A stretch of 64,000 nucleotides of DNA, from assembly GCF_900110505.1 (NCBI RefSeq), contig NZ_FODZ01000002.1, positions 424,113 through 488,112 on the forward strand, written 5' to 3'. A program made the translations under genes and the position numbers. Numbering within the stretch: the stretch's first letter is position 1; each line of letters starts with the position of its first letter. Positions 36,891-44,806 of the stretch are shown here, piece by piece. The notes under the pieces are model-generated. The model searched no databases. It had not been told where the DNA came from and saw only the letters and a list, made by a program, of their open reading frames with translations. This stretch comes from Luteibacter sp. UNC138MFCol5.1 (lineage in GTDB: Bacteria > Pseudomonadota > Gammaproteobacteria > Xanthomonadales > Rhodanobacteraceae).

Positions 36891-38050
36891 GCAACCTCGT
36901 CCTCGTGGTGATCGGGATCCTCTACCCGTTCATCGTCTACTTCGGCATGGACCACGTGTCGACGCCGCTCTTCGGGCTCATCCTCGGTGCCCTGTGGCTG
37001 GTTCGGGCGCCCGCCCTGCTGCGCCAGCCCGGCGGTCGCTGGATGCTCGGCATCACGCTCGTGTACTGCGCCGTGCTCGGCTTCGGCGGCGAGGACCACC
37101 TGCTGCGCTGGTATCCCAGCCTGATCTGCGCCCTGCTCCTCGCGGCGTTCGGCCTCAGCCTCAAGTTCGGCCCGCCGATGATCGAGCGGATCGCGCGCGT
37201 GACGGAGCCCGACCTTCCGCCCGTCGCCGTGCGCTACACGCGACGCGTCACCTGGGTGTGGGTGGCCTTCTTCGCGCTCAACGGCACGGCGTCCGGCCTC
37301 CTCGCCGCATGGGGTCCGTTGTCGTGGTGGACGTTCTACAACGGCATCCTGGCCTATTCCGTCATGGGCGCGCTGTTCGTCGGCGAATGGATCCTGCGCC
37401 AGCGGCTGCGTCGCCGCATCAACAAGGCGCCGATGGACGGCGCGGCGCTCAGGCTGCGGACGCATCCCTGGGTCGCCGACGCCGCCGGCGGCTACGCGGG
37501 CAAGCTCGGCCCGGGCATGGTCGTGGCGCTGTCCCCTTCGGGACGTCTTGCGCTGCTGCGTCATGGCCGCGCCGGACTGATCAACGAGCTCGGCCAGGAG
37601 GCCGCCGGCGACGACGCGTTGTCCACACCGCTCGTCTGGCGCTTCGTCGACACCCTGCCGGAGCGGACGCAGGTCGACGCTACGCTCCAGGCACCGCTGC
37701 CCGCGCTGCCCGACGTGCTCGGCGAGCGACGCGACGGCGATACGTGGCTGGTCGACCTGGCGTTGCCGCTCGATCTGGCCTGCTTCGCGGAGCATTTCCC
37801 CGACGCGCCGGTGCTTCCCGGCGTCCTCCAGGTGGAATGGGCGCTGGCCATGGCGGCGACCCGCCTCGGCACGCCTGCCGCATGCCGTGCGATCGACGCG
37901 CTGAAGTTCCAGCGCCTGCTGCGCCCGGGCGACCGCGTGCAGCTCGCGCTGCGCCACGATGTCGCGCGCGGCCGCGTGCAGTTCAGCTGGCGGGTCGACG
38001 ACGACGCCGTGTCGTCCGGATTCCTGCACGTCGATGGCGCCCATGCTTAA
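36878..38050 (+). CDS. Membrane protein (COG4648-like) fused to a FabZ/ApeI-type dehydratase
   Basis: A 390-residue protein. Residues about 1-195 are a multi-pass membrane domain of the COG4648 type (VLVVIGILYPFIVYFGM; FFALNGTASGLLAAWGPLSW). Residues about 255-390 are a hotdog dehydratase with EHFPDAPVLPGVLQVEWAL, where His306 is the expected catalytic residue. In the E. coli-type cluster these are separate proteins (ApeG membrane protein and ApeI dehydratase) with an AMP-ligase gene (ApeH) between them. Here the ligase is absent and the two are joined in one frame. The dehydratase would thus be anchored to the inner membrane. There is no stop or frameshift at the junction. Confidence 0.87.
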   Translation: MRRLSNLVLVVIGILYPFIVYFGMDHVSTPLFGLILGALWLVRAPALLRQPGGRWMLGITLVYCAVLGFGGEDHLLRWYPSLICALLLAAFGLSLKFGPPMIERIARVTEPDLPPVAVRYTRRVTWVWVAFFALNGTASGLLAAWGPLSWWTFYNGILAYSVMGALFVGEWILRQRLRRRINKAPMDGAALRLRTHPWVADAAGGYAGKLGPGMVVALSPSGRLALLRHGRAGLINELGQEAAGDDALSTPLVWRFVDTLPERTQVDATLQAPLPALPDVLGERRDGDTWLVDLALPLDLACFAEHFPDAPVLPGVLQVEWALAMAATRLGTPAACRAIDALKFQRLLRPGDRVQLALRHDVARGRVQFSWRVDDDAVSSGFLHVDGAHA

Positions 38051-38993
38051 GGCGGCGACGTCGCACTGGGCTGCGCAGAAGGAGCGTGGCAGCTTCGTCG
38101 GCATGAAGCTCACGGCGATCGCGGTGAAGCTGCTCGGCCGCCGCATGGTCACGCCGGTGATCCACCTGATCGTGCTCTACTTCTTCGCCACTGGACGGCA
38201 GGCGCGGAACAACGTCCGTCACTACCAGCGACGCCTGGCCGCGTGGAGCGGCCGCACGGACCTCTTCCCCCACTCGCGCGCCGTCTTCGCGCAATACGTC
38301 GCCTTCGGCGAGTGCATGCTGGACCGCTTCGACGTATGGCGCGGCAGGCTGAAGCTCTCGTCGATCGACATGGACGATCCGGACGGCGTGCGCGACGCGC
38401 TGCTTTCGGGCGCCCGTGGCCAGCTGCTCGTCTGCACGCACCTGGGCAATCTCGATGTCTGCCGCGCGATGGCGGAGGTCGGCGAAGGCGTGGCGCTGAA
38501 CGTGCTGATGCACCTGCCGAAGGCCGCCCACTTCAATCGCCTGCTCGGCGAATCGGGCGACCGGCGCCTGCGCCTCATGCACGTAGGCGACCTCGACACC
38601 GCGGCGATGCTCGACCTCGCCCAGCGCGTTGATCGCGGCGAATGGATCGCCATCGCGGGCGACCGCGTGCCGGAGCACGGCGGCCGCGCCATCGACGTCG
38701 ACTTCCTCGGGGCCGCGGCTGCCTTTCCGCAAGGCCCGTGGCTGATGGCCGCGATGCTGCGTTGCCCCGTGAACGTCGTCTGCTGCCTGAAGCACGACGG
38801 CCGATATCGCATCCACCTGCGCCGTTTCGACGACGCGGCGACATGGGAGCGGGGACGGCGCGACGCCTTCATCGCCGCGTCCATCTCACGCTATGCGGCG
38901 TGGCTCGCGCAGCACTGCCTCGCGGCACCGTTGCAATGGTTCAACTTCCACCCGTACTGGCAAGGTACGAACGGAGCTTCCGATGCGCGCTAA
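38043..38993 (+). CDS. LpxL/LpxM-type acyltransferase
   Basis: A 316-residue lipid A-type acyltransferase with a membrane segment near the N-terminus (VTPVIHLIVLYFFATG), the HX4D motif CTHLGNLDVC, and IAGDRVPEHGGRAIDVDFLG, which matches the family's second motif. It corresponds to the acyltransferase half of ApeJ-type proteins. It probably adds an acyl group to the polyene lipid. The ATG at 38043 overlaps the previous stop; an ATG nine bases upstream is also possible. Confidence 0.88.
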   Translation: MLKAATSHWAAQKERGSFVGMKLTAIAVKLLGRRMVTPVIHLIVLYFFATGRQARNNVRHYQRRLAAWSGRTDLFPHSRAVFAQYVAFGECMLDRFDVWRGRLKLSSIDMDDPDGVRDALLSGARGQLLVCTHLGNLDVCRAMAEVGEGVALNVLMHLPKAAHFNRLLGESGDRRLRLMHVGDLDTAAMLDLAQRVDRGEWIAIAGDRVPEHGGRAIDVDFLGAAAAFPQGPWLMAAMLRCPVNVVCCLKHDGRYRIHLRRFDDAATWERGRRDAFIAASISRYAAWLAQHCLAAPLQWFNFHPYWQGTNGASDAR

Positions 38994-39444
38994 GGGTGTG
39001 CACGCCACGCGGGTCGACATCACGGTCCCGTTCTTCGACGTGGATTCCATGGACGTCGTCTGGCACGGCCATTACGTGAAGTACCTCGAGATCGCGCGCT
39101 GCGCGCTGCTCGACGAGCTCGGCCACAACTACACGCGGATGAAGGACACCGGCTACGTCTGGCCGATCATCGACATCCAGCTGCGCTATGCGCGCGCCGC
39201 CCGTTTCGGCCAGGTGCTGGCCGTGCGCGCGGAACTGGTCGAGTGGGAGAATCGCCTGAAGATCCACTACACCGTCAGCGATGCCGCCAGCGGTGAACGG
39301 CTGACCCGCGCCAGCACCATCCAGGTCGCCGTCCGCGTCGCCGACGGCGAGATGCAGCTGGTCTCGCCCGGCGTGTTCATCGCCGACATCGAACGCGGCC
39401 TGGCGCAGCACGACGCCCGCCGCAGCAACGGAACGCCCCCATGA
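38983..39444 (+). CDS. Acyl-CoA/ACP thioesterase, 4HBT hotdog family (ApeK-like)
   Basis: A 153-residue hotdog thioesterase: PFFDVDSMDVVWHGHYVKYL carries the catalytic Asp in the pattern of 4-hydroxybenzoyl-CoA thioesterases. In polyene clusters it is thought to release or edit stalled acyl chains. It overlaps the acyltransferase by 11 bases and the methyltransferase by 4 bases. Confidence 0.9.
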   Translation: MRAKGVHATRVDITVPFFDVDSMDVVWHGHYVKYLEIARCALLDELGHNYTRMKDTGYVWPIIDIQLRYARAARFGQVLAVRAELVEWENRLKIHYTVSDAASGERLTRASTIQVAVRVADGEMQLVSPGVFIADIERGLAQHDARRSNGTPP

Positions 39445-40163
39445 AGTACGCCAGCGCCACCTACGTCGAAGAAACCCGGATCGGGTTCGTCTTCCTGCGC
39501 ACGCATACGTGGCAGCACCACGTGCTGCGCGTCGCCATCGACGACCTGAAACGCCTGATCGGCGAGCCGCTGCAACGGGGCGGCACGTTGCTGGACGTCG
39601 GCTGCGGTCAGGGCCGCTCCTTCCGCCTGCTGCGCGACGCGTTCGCGCCGCAGCGGCTCATCGGGCTCGACGCGGACCCGCACAGCATCGCGATGTCGCA
39701 CGCCGAAGCGCGGCGCGAGGGCATCGAGGCGACGCTCCTGCTTGGCGACTGCGCCAGCATCGACCTGCCCGACGCATCGGTCGACGTCCTGTTCTGCCAC
39801 CAGACCTTCCACCATCTCGTGGAACAGGAGCGCGCGCTCGATGAGTTCTGGCGCGTGCTCAAGCCCGGCGGCCTGCTGCTCTTCGCCGAATCGACCAGGG
39901 CGTACATCGACACGTGGGTGATCCGCTGGTTCTTCCGCCATCCGATGCACGTGCAGAAGAGCGCCGACGAATACCTCGCGATGCTGCGCGGCCGCGGCTT
40001 CGCTTTCGACGACGCCCACGTATCGCTGCCCTACCTCTGGTGGAGCCGATCGAAGGATTTCGGCCTGCTGGAGCGCTGGGGCATCAAGGCGCCGCCACCG
40101 CCGGGCAAGCGCGACGAAACGCTGGTCAACGTGGCCGCGCGAAAGCCTCGCGTCGACGCATGA
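39441..40163 (+). CDS. SAM-dependent methyltransferase of the polyene cluster
   Basis: A 240-residue class I methyltransferase (Methyltransf_11-like): LLDVGCGQGRSFRLLRDAF is motif I, IGLDADPHS motif II and FCHQTFHHLVEQERALDEFW the later motif. It probably methylates the aromatic head or the ring hydroxyl, since aryl polyenes are often O- or C-methylated. Substrate identity is inferred from context. It has ATGA overlaps at both ends. Confidence 0.88.
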   Translation: MKYASATYVEETRIGFVFLRTHTWQHHVLRVAIDDLKRLIGEPLQRGGTLLDVGCGQGRSFRLLRDAFAPQRLIGLDADPHSIAMSHAEARREGIEATLLLGDCASIDLPDASVDVLFCHQTFHHLVEQERALDEFWRVLKPGGLLLFAESTRAYIDTWVIRWFFRHPMHVQKSADEYLAMLRGRGFAFDDAHVSLPYLWWSRSKDFGLLERWGIKAPPPPGKRDETLVNVAARKPRVDA

Positions 40164-41341
40164 GGACGTACCTGAACGCCCTCGGCGTGGCCTGCTCGCT
40201 CGGCGTCGGCAAGGCGGCGGTCGCCGAAGCGCTGTTCGCGGCGGCCGCGCACGGCCTGCGACCGCGCGACGGCTGGGTGCCGTCGCGCGCGCTGCCGGTG
40301 GGCGCCGTGGACGCGGACCTCCCGCCGATGCCGGCCGGGCTTGAGCATCGGGACACCCGGAACAACCGGCTGCTCCTGCTCGCCGCGCAAGAAATCGAAT
40401 CCGACGTGCGGGCAGCGATCGCGCGCTTCGGCGCTACCCGCGTGGGCATCGTCGTCGGCACCAGCACCACCGGCATCGAGGAAGCCACGCGCGGCATCGC
40501 CACGCGCGGCGTCACCGGCACGTGGCCGGACGGCTATCGCTATGCCGACCAGGAGCTCGGTGCCCCGGCCGCCTTCCTCGCCGAGTGGCTCGGTGCCTCC
40601 GGTCCCGCGTACGGCATCTCCACGGCATGCACGTCGGGCGCACGCGCGCTGCTCAGCGCGCGGCGCCTCCTGCGCATGGGCCTCTGCGACGCCGTGATCT
40701 GCGGCGGCGCCGACACGCTGTGCCGCCTCGCCACCCACGGCTTCCACGCCCTCGAAGCGACGGCGGCGGAGCGCTGCGCGCCGTTCTCGCGCTCGCGGCG
40801 GGGCATCAACATCGGAGAGGCCGCCGCGCTGTTCCTGATGACGCGGGAGGATGCGCCGATCGCGTTCCTCGGCGGCGGCGCGAGCTCGGACGCGTACCAT
40901 ATGTCGTCCCCCGACCCGGACGGCCTCGGCGCCACCGACGCGATGCGTCGCGCGCTCGACGCCGCGGGCATCGCCGCATCGAGCATCGATTACGTGAACC
41001 TCCACGGTACCGCCACCGAGCACAACGACGCGATGGAAAGCCGCGCCATGGCTGCCGTCTTCGGCGCCTCCGCGGTCGCCTGCTCGTCGACCAAGGCGCT
41101 CACCGGCCATACGCTCGGCGCCGCCGGTGCCCTGGAAGCGGCGTTCTGCTGGCTCGCGCTCGGCGACGTGCGACGCCGCCTGCCGCCCCATGCGTGGGAT
41201 GGGGAAGCCGATCCCACCCTTCCGTCTCTCGCCTTCACGCGGGTGGGCGACGCGCTGCCGGCGGGCCGGCGCCACCTCATGAGCAATTCGTTCGCGTTCG
41301 GCGGCAACAACGCGAGCGTGATCCTGGCGGGTGGCGCATGA
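40160..41341 (+). CDS. Beta-ketoacyl-ACP synthase, ApeO-like (KS3)
   Basis: A 393-residue ketosynthase with the complete triad: Cys157 in STACTSGARALL, His in NLHGTATEHND and His in LTGHTLGAAGA. In E. coli-type systems ApeO pairs with the truncated ApeC protein; the equivalent here is at 35138. It is followed by dehydratase and ketoreductase genes in the order KS-DH-KR typical of aryl-polyene clusters (ApeO-ApeP-ApeQ). Confidence 0.92.
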   Translation: MRTYLNALGVACSLGVGKAAVAEALFAAAAHGLRPRDGWVPSRALPVGAVDADLPPMPAGLEHRDTRNNRLLLLAAQEIESDVRAAIARFGATRVGIVVGTSTTGIEEATRGIATRGVTGTWPDGYRYADQELGAPAAFLAEWLGASGPAYGISTACTSGARALLSARRLLRMGLCDAVICGGADTLCRLATHGFHALEATAAERCAPFSRSRRGINIGEAAALFLMTREDAPIAFLGGGASSDAYHMSSPDPDGLGATDAMRRALDAAGIAASSIDYVNLHGTATEHNDAMESRAMAAVFGASAVACSSTKALTGHTLGAAGALEAAFCWLALGDVRRRLPPHAWDGEADPTLPSLAFTRVGDALPAGRRHLMSNSFAFGGNNASVILAGGA

Positions 41342-41811
41342 CGACCTGGTCCATCGACGAACTCCTGCCGCACGCCGGCCGCATGATCCTGCTCGACCGC
41401 GTGGTCGCCTGGGACGCCGAGCGCATCGTCTGCGAACGCGTGGTGCGGGCCGGCGACGCCTTCGTCGACGCGCACGGTTTCCCGGCCTGGGCCGGCGTGG
41501 AGCTGATGGCGCAGACCATCGCCGCATGGAACGGCTGCCAGGTGCTCGCCGCGGGTGGCGCCGTGCGCCCGGGTTTCCTTCTCGGCACGCGCGCCTACCG
41601 CGCCGACACGGACACGTTCCCCACCGGCACGAAACTCACCGTCGAAGCCGTGCGCCAGTTCCACGACGACGACGGGATGGGCGCGTTCGCCTGTCGCATC
41701 GACGCGCCGGGCATGCACGCCGAGGCGCGCCTCACCGTTTTCAGTCCGCCGGATCCCACGCCATTCCTCGATCCGCGCAACCCACTCGATTCCCGGGGTA
41801 CCCCACCATGA
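41338..41811 (+). CDS. 3-hydroxyacyl-ACP dehydratase, ApeP-like
   Basis: A 157-residue hotdog protein: IDELLPHAGRMILLDRV and AWAGVELMAQTIAAW are the two conserved blocks, with the acidic Glu in VELMAQ. In the E. coli system this subunit associates with a second dehydratase (ApeI), here fused to the membrane protein at 36878. It has ATGA overlap with KS3 and with the ketoreductase. Confidence 0.88.
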   Translation: MTTWSIDELLPHAGRMILLDRVVAWDAERIVCERVVRAGDAFVDAHGFPAWAGVELMAQTIAAWNGCQVLAAGGAVRPGFLLGTRAYRADTDTFPTGTKLTVEAVRQFHDDDGMGAFACRIDAPGMHAEARLTVFSPPDPTPFLDPRNPLDSRGTPP

Positions 41812-42536
41812 CCGACACCGTCCTCGTCACCGGCTCCAGCCGCGGCATCGGCCGCGCGATCGCGCTGAACCTCGCCGACGCCGGCTACGACCTCGTGCTG
41901 CACTGCCGTTCGCGGCGCGATGAGGCGGAGGCCGTGCAACAGGCGATCGAGGCGAAAGGCCGCGCCGCGCGCGTCCTCCAGTTCGACATCTCCGACCGCG
42001 CGGCATGCGCCCAGGCCCTCGAGGCCGATGTCGCCGCGCACGGCGCGTACTACGGCGTGGTCTGCAACGCCGGCCTCACGCGCGATGGCGCGTTCCCCGG
42101 CCTCACGTCCGACGACTGGGACCAGGTGCTGCGCACGAATCTCGACGGCTTCTACAACGTGCTGCATCCGCTGGCGATGCCGATGATCCGTCGCCGCGCC
42201 GCGGGGCGCATCGTCTGCATCACGTCGGTGTCGGGACTGATCGGCAATCGTGGGCAGGTCAATTACAGCGCCTCGAAGGCCGGCGTGATCGGCGCCGCCA
42301 AGGCGCTGGCCGTCGAACTGGCCAAACGCCGGATCACCGTGAACTGCGTCGCGCCCGGACTGATCGATACCGACATGCTCGATCCCGACGTGCCGGTGGA
42401 GCAGATCCTGAAAGCCATCCCGATGGAGCGCACCGGCACGCCGGAGGAAGTCGCCGCGGCCGTCCGCTTCCTGATGAGCCCGGAAGCGGGTTACATCACG
42501 CGGCAGGTGCTCGCCGTGAACGGCGGACTCTGCTGA
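41808..42536 (+). CDS. 3-oxoacyl-ACP reductase, FabG/ApeQ-like
   Basis: A 242-residue short-chain dehydrogenase: NADPH motif TGSSRGIGRA, structural CNAGL, active-site Ser in SVSGLIG and Tyr/Lys in VNYSASKAG. It reduces 3-oxoacyl-ACP in each extension round. It is the last gene of the overlapping run, followed by a REP-like element at 42576 and then a FUSC gene. Confidence 0.93.
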   Translation: MTDTVLVTGSSRGIGRAIALNLADAGYDLVLHCRSRRDEAEAVQQAIEAKGRAARVLQFDISDRAACAQALEADVAAHGAYYGVVCNAGLTRDGAFPGLTSDDWDQVLRTNLDGFYNVLHPLAMPMIRRRAAGRIVCITSVSGLIGNRGQVNYSASKAGVIGAAKALAVELAKRRITVNCVAPGLIDTDMLDPDVPVEQILKAIPMERTGTPEEVAAAVRFLMSPEAGYITRQVLAVNGGLC

Positions 42537-42575
42537 CGGATCGTCATGACCCGCGCGGGGACCCGCAACCGAAGG

Positions 42576-42599
42576 GTGGGAGCCGATCGTATCGGCGAT
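42576..42599. repeat. REP-like copy (GTGGGAGCCGATCG class)
   Basis: The 24 bases starting GTGGGAGCCGATCGTATCGG are identical to those at 23406-23429 and share their first 14 bases with the paired element at 16038-16059. It lies in the 99-base gap after the ketoreductase. The internal CCGATCGTATCGG is itself a short dyad. Confidence 0.85.
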
Positions 42600-42635
42600 G
42601 CGTCCGTCGCGGCGCCGGTCGCCTAAGCTAGGCCC

Positions 42636-44726
42636 ATGCGCTTCCTTCGCTCCCTCGCCGAATCCGATCGCTTCGCCGACGTCGTCCGCGTCGCCCTCGC
42701 GCTGACGGGCATCGTGGTCTGGTGCGCCACGCGCGGACCGGCGACGGCGATCGTTCCCGCGCTGCTCGGCGCCATCGCCTGCGCGCTCGCCGAAACCGAC
42801 GACGCGTGGCGCGGCCGGCTGCGCGGCCTCGCGGTCACGCTGCTGTGCTTCGCCGCCGCGGCCGCGCTGGTCGAAGCCACCATCGCGACACCGCTGCTCT
42901 TCGCCCTGGTGCTCGGCCTCGGCACGTTTCTTCTCGTGATGCTCGGGGCCGCGAGCGGCCGCTACGCCACCATCGCGACCGCCACCCTGATCCTCTCGGT
43001 CTACGCGATGATCGCGTCCGACGCCGCGGGGGACGGGCGCGAGGTGCTCGCCATCCTCGCCGGCGCGGCCTGGTATGGCCTGCTCTCGCTGCTGTGGAGC
43101 GTCATGGCGCCGCACCGTGCCGTGCGCCACGCGCTCGCCCGACTGTTCGGCTCGCTGGCGAACCTGATGGAGGCGCGCGCCGCGCTCTTCGAACCCGTGC
43201 ACGGCCTCGACCGGCATGGCCTCGCGGTGACCTTCGCGCGCCGCAACCGCGAGACGGTCGACGCGCTGGCGACGGCGCGCGGCGCGCTGGTCGACCGCAT
43301 CGGCCGCCGCCAGCCGCGCGGGCGCGCCGCGGCGCGACTGGCCATGTTCTTCGTCGCCCAGGACATCCACGAGCGGATCAGTTCGTCGCACCACCCGTAC
43401 GATGAACTCGCGGCGGCGCTCTACCACAGCGACGTCATGTTCCGGTTCGGACGGCTGCTGCGCCTGCAGGCCATCGCCTGCCGCGACCGCGCGGAAGCGA
43501 TCCGCCGCGGCGCCCCGATCGCTTCCATCGCCCTGCCCGACTCCGCGCTCGCCGACGTGCGCGATGCGATCGCCTGGCACCGTGCACGCGCACGCGACGA
43601 CCGTGCCGTCGACGACGCCCTTTCCGCGCTGCTCACGAACATGGAGCGACTGCAGGCCGAGCTCGGCAACGACGGCAGCCTGCGCGCGGACGCGGACAAC
43701 GCATTGCACGACGGCGAACCTGCCTCGCCGCGCGAAGCGCTCGCGCGCATCCGCGTCCGGCTCAACCGGCGCTCGATGCATTTCCGCCACGCCGTCCGCC
43801 TCACGACCGGCATGCTCGCCGGCTATGCGCTGGTGCAGGCGCTGCATCCCGGCCATGGATTCTGGGTGCTGCTGACCACGCTCTTCGTCTGCCAGCCCAG
43901 CTACGGCGCCACGCGTCGGCGCACCCTCCAGCGCATCGCGGGAACGACGATCGGCCTCGTCGTCGGCTGGGCACTCCTGCGCCTGCTACCGGGAGGAGAA
44001 TGGCGGCTGCCGGTCATCGTCGCCGCCGGCGCGGCGTTCTTCGCGTTCCGGTTGCGCCGCTATACCGCGGCGACAGCGGTGATCACGCTGTTCGTCCTGC
44101 TCTGCTTCGATCTCGTCGGCGCGGGTTACGCGGCCATCGGCCCGCGCCTGCTGGACACGCTCCTCGGGGCGCTCGTCGCCGTCGCGGTCCTCCACTACGT
44201 GCTGCCCGACTGGCGCGTCCGCCGGCTCGACGACATCGTCGCCGACGCGCTACTGGCGTACGCTCGTTACCTGCAGGCCATCGCGACACAGTACGTGGAC
44301 GGCCGCGCGGACGACCTGCCCTACCGCGTCGCGCGGCGCGACGCCCATGCCGCCCAGGCAGCCGTCGCGGGAAACGTCGCGGAACTGCTCGCCGAACCGG
44401 GCCATCCGCGCGAGCGGGGCGAGCGGGGGTTGCGCCTCGTGGCCGAGCTCCAGGCCGGGCTCTCGCACCTGTCGACGCTCGGCGCGCACCGGCAGGCGCT
44501 GCCCGCGGCGGACGCCGCGACGGCCACGGCGCTCGCCACCGCGATCGCCCATCGGTTCGATGCCCTGGCGGAACACGTGCGGGCGGGCACGCCCGAGGCT
44601 CCGATGGATGGCGCCAGCGTCGCCGATGAGGGTACCGACGCTCCCGACGCGCTGCGACTGTTCACCGCTCAATGCCGCCTGCTGACCCAGGTACACGACC
44701 GGATCGCCGCCCTCCCGCCCGTCTGA
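42636..44726 (+). CDS. FUSC-family (YccS/AaeB-like) inner-membrane protein
   Basis: A 696-residue protein with two blocks of about six membrane segments (residues about 15-155 and 385-515) separated by a cytoplasmic region, and a C-terminal soluble part. This is the FUSC arrangement of YccS/YhfK proteins. Key blocks are SVMAPHRAVRHALARLFGSL and RRSMHFRHAVRLTTGMLAGY followed by GHGFWVLLTTLFVCQPSYGA. The related AaeB exports aromatic acids such as p-hydroxybenzoate in E. coli. It lies 99 bases after the polyene operon on the same strand, so it could be co-expressed and might move aromatic precursors; this is inference. Confidence 0.87.
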   Translation: MRFLRSLAESDRFADVVRVALALTGIVVWCATRGPATAIVPALLGAIACALAETDDAWRGRLRGLAVTLLCFAAAAALVEATIATPLLFALVLGLGTFLLVMLGAASGRYATIATATLILSVYAMIASDAAGDGREVLAILAGAAWYGLLSLLWSVMAPHRAVRHALARLFGSLANLMEARAALFEPVHGLDRHGLAVTFARRNRETVDALATARGALVDRIGRRQPRGRAAARLAMFFVAQDIHERISSSHHPYDELAAALYHSDVMFRFGRLLRLQAIACRDRAEAIRRGAPIASIALPDSALADVRDAIAWHRARARDDRAVDDALSALLTNMERLQAELGNDGSLRADADNALHDGEPASPREALARIRVRLNRRSMHFRHAVRLTTGMLAGYALVQALHPGHGFWVLLTTLFVCQPSYGATRRRTLQRIAGTTIGLVVGWALLRLLPGGEWRLPVIVAAGAAFFAFRLRRYTAATAVITLFVLLCFDLVGAGYAAIGPRLLDTLLGALVAVAVLHYVLPDWRVRRLDDIVADALLAYARYLQAIATQYVDGRADDLPYRVARRDAHAAQAAVAGNVAELLAEPGHPRERGERGLRLVAELQAGLSHLSTLGAHRQALPAADAATATALATAIAHRFDALAEHVRAGTPEAPMDGASVADEGTDAPDALRLFTAQCRLLTQVHDRIAALPPV

Positions 44727-44745
44727 TGCTGCGACGCGCCGTGGC

Positions 44746-44774
44746 TTGACGGCCGCCCCACGCTACGATGGGTA
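44746..44774 (+). promoter_or_regulatory. Candidate promoter of isovaleryl-CoA dehydrogenase gene
   Basis: TTGACG at 44746-44751 is a near-consensus -35; 17 bases later TGGGTA (44769-44774) is only a weak -10. Its position, about 33 bases before the start codon, is sensible. Evidence is limited. Confidence 0.3.
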
Positions 44775-44806
44775 GCTTTTTCCACGCTTACCCCGGAGTT
44801 GCACCC

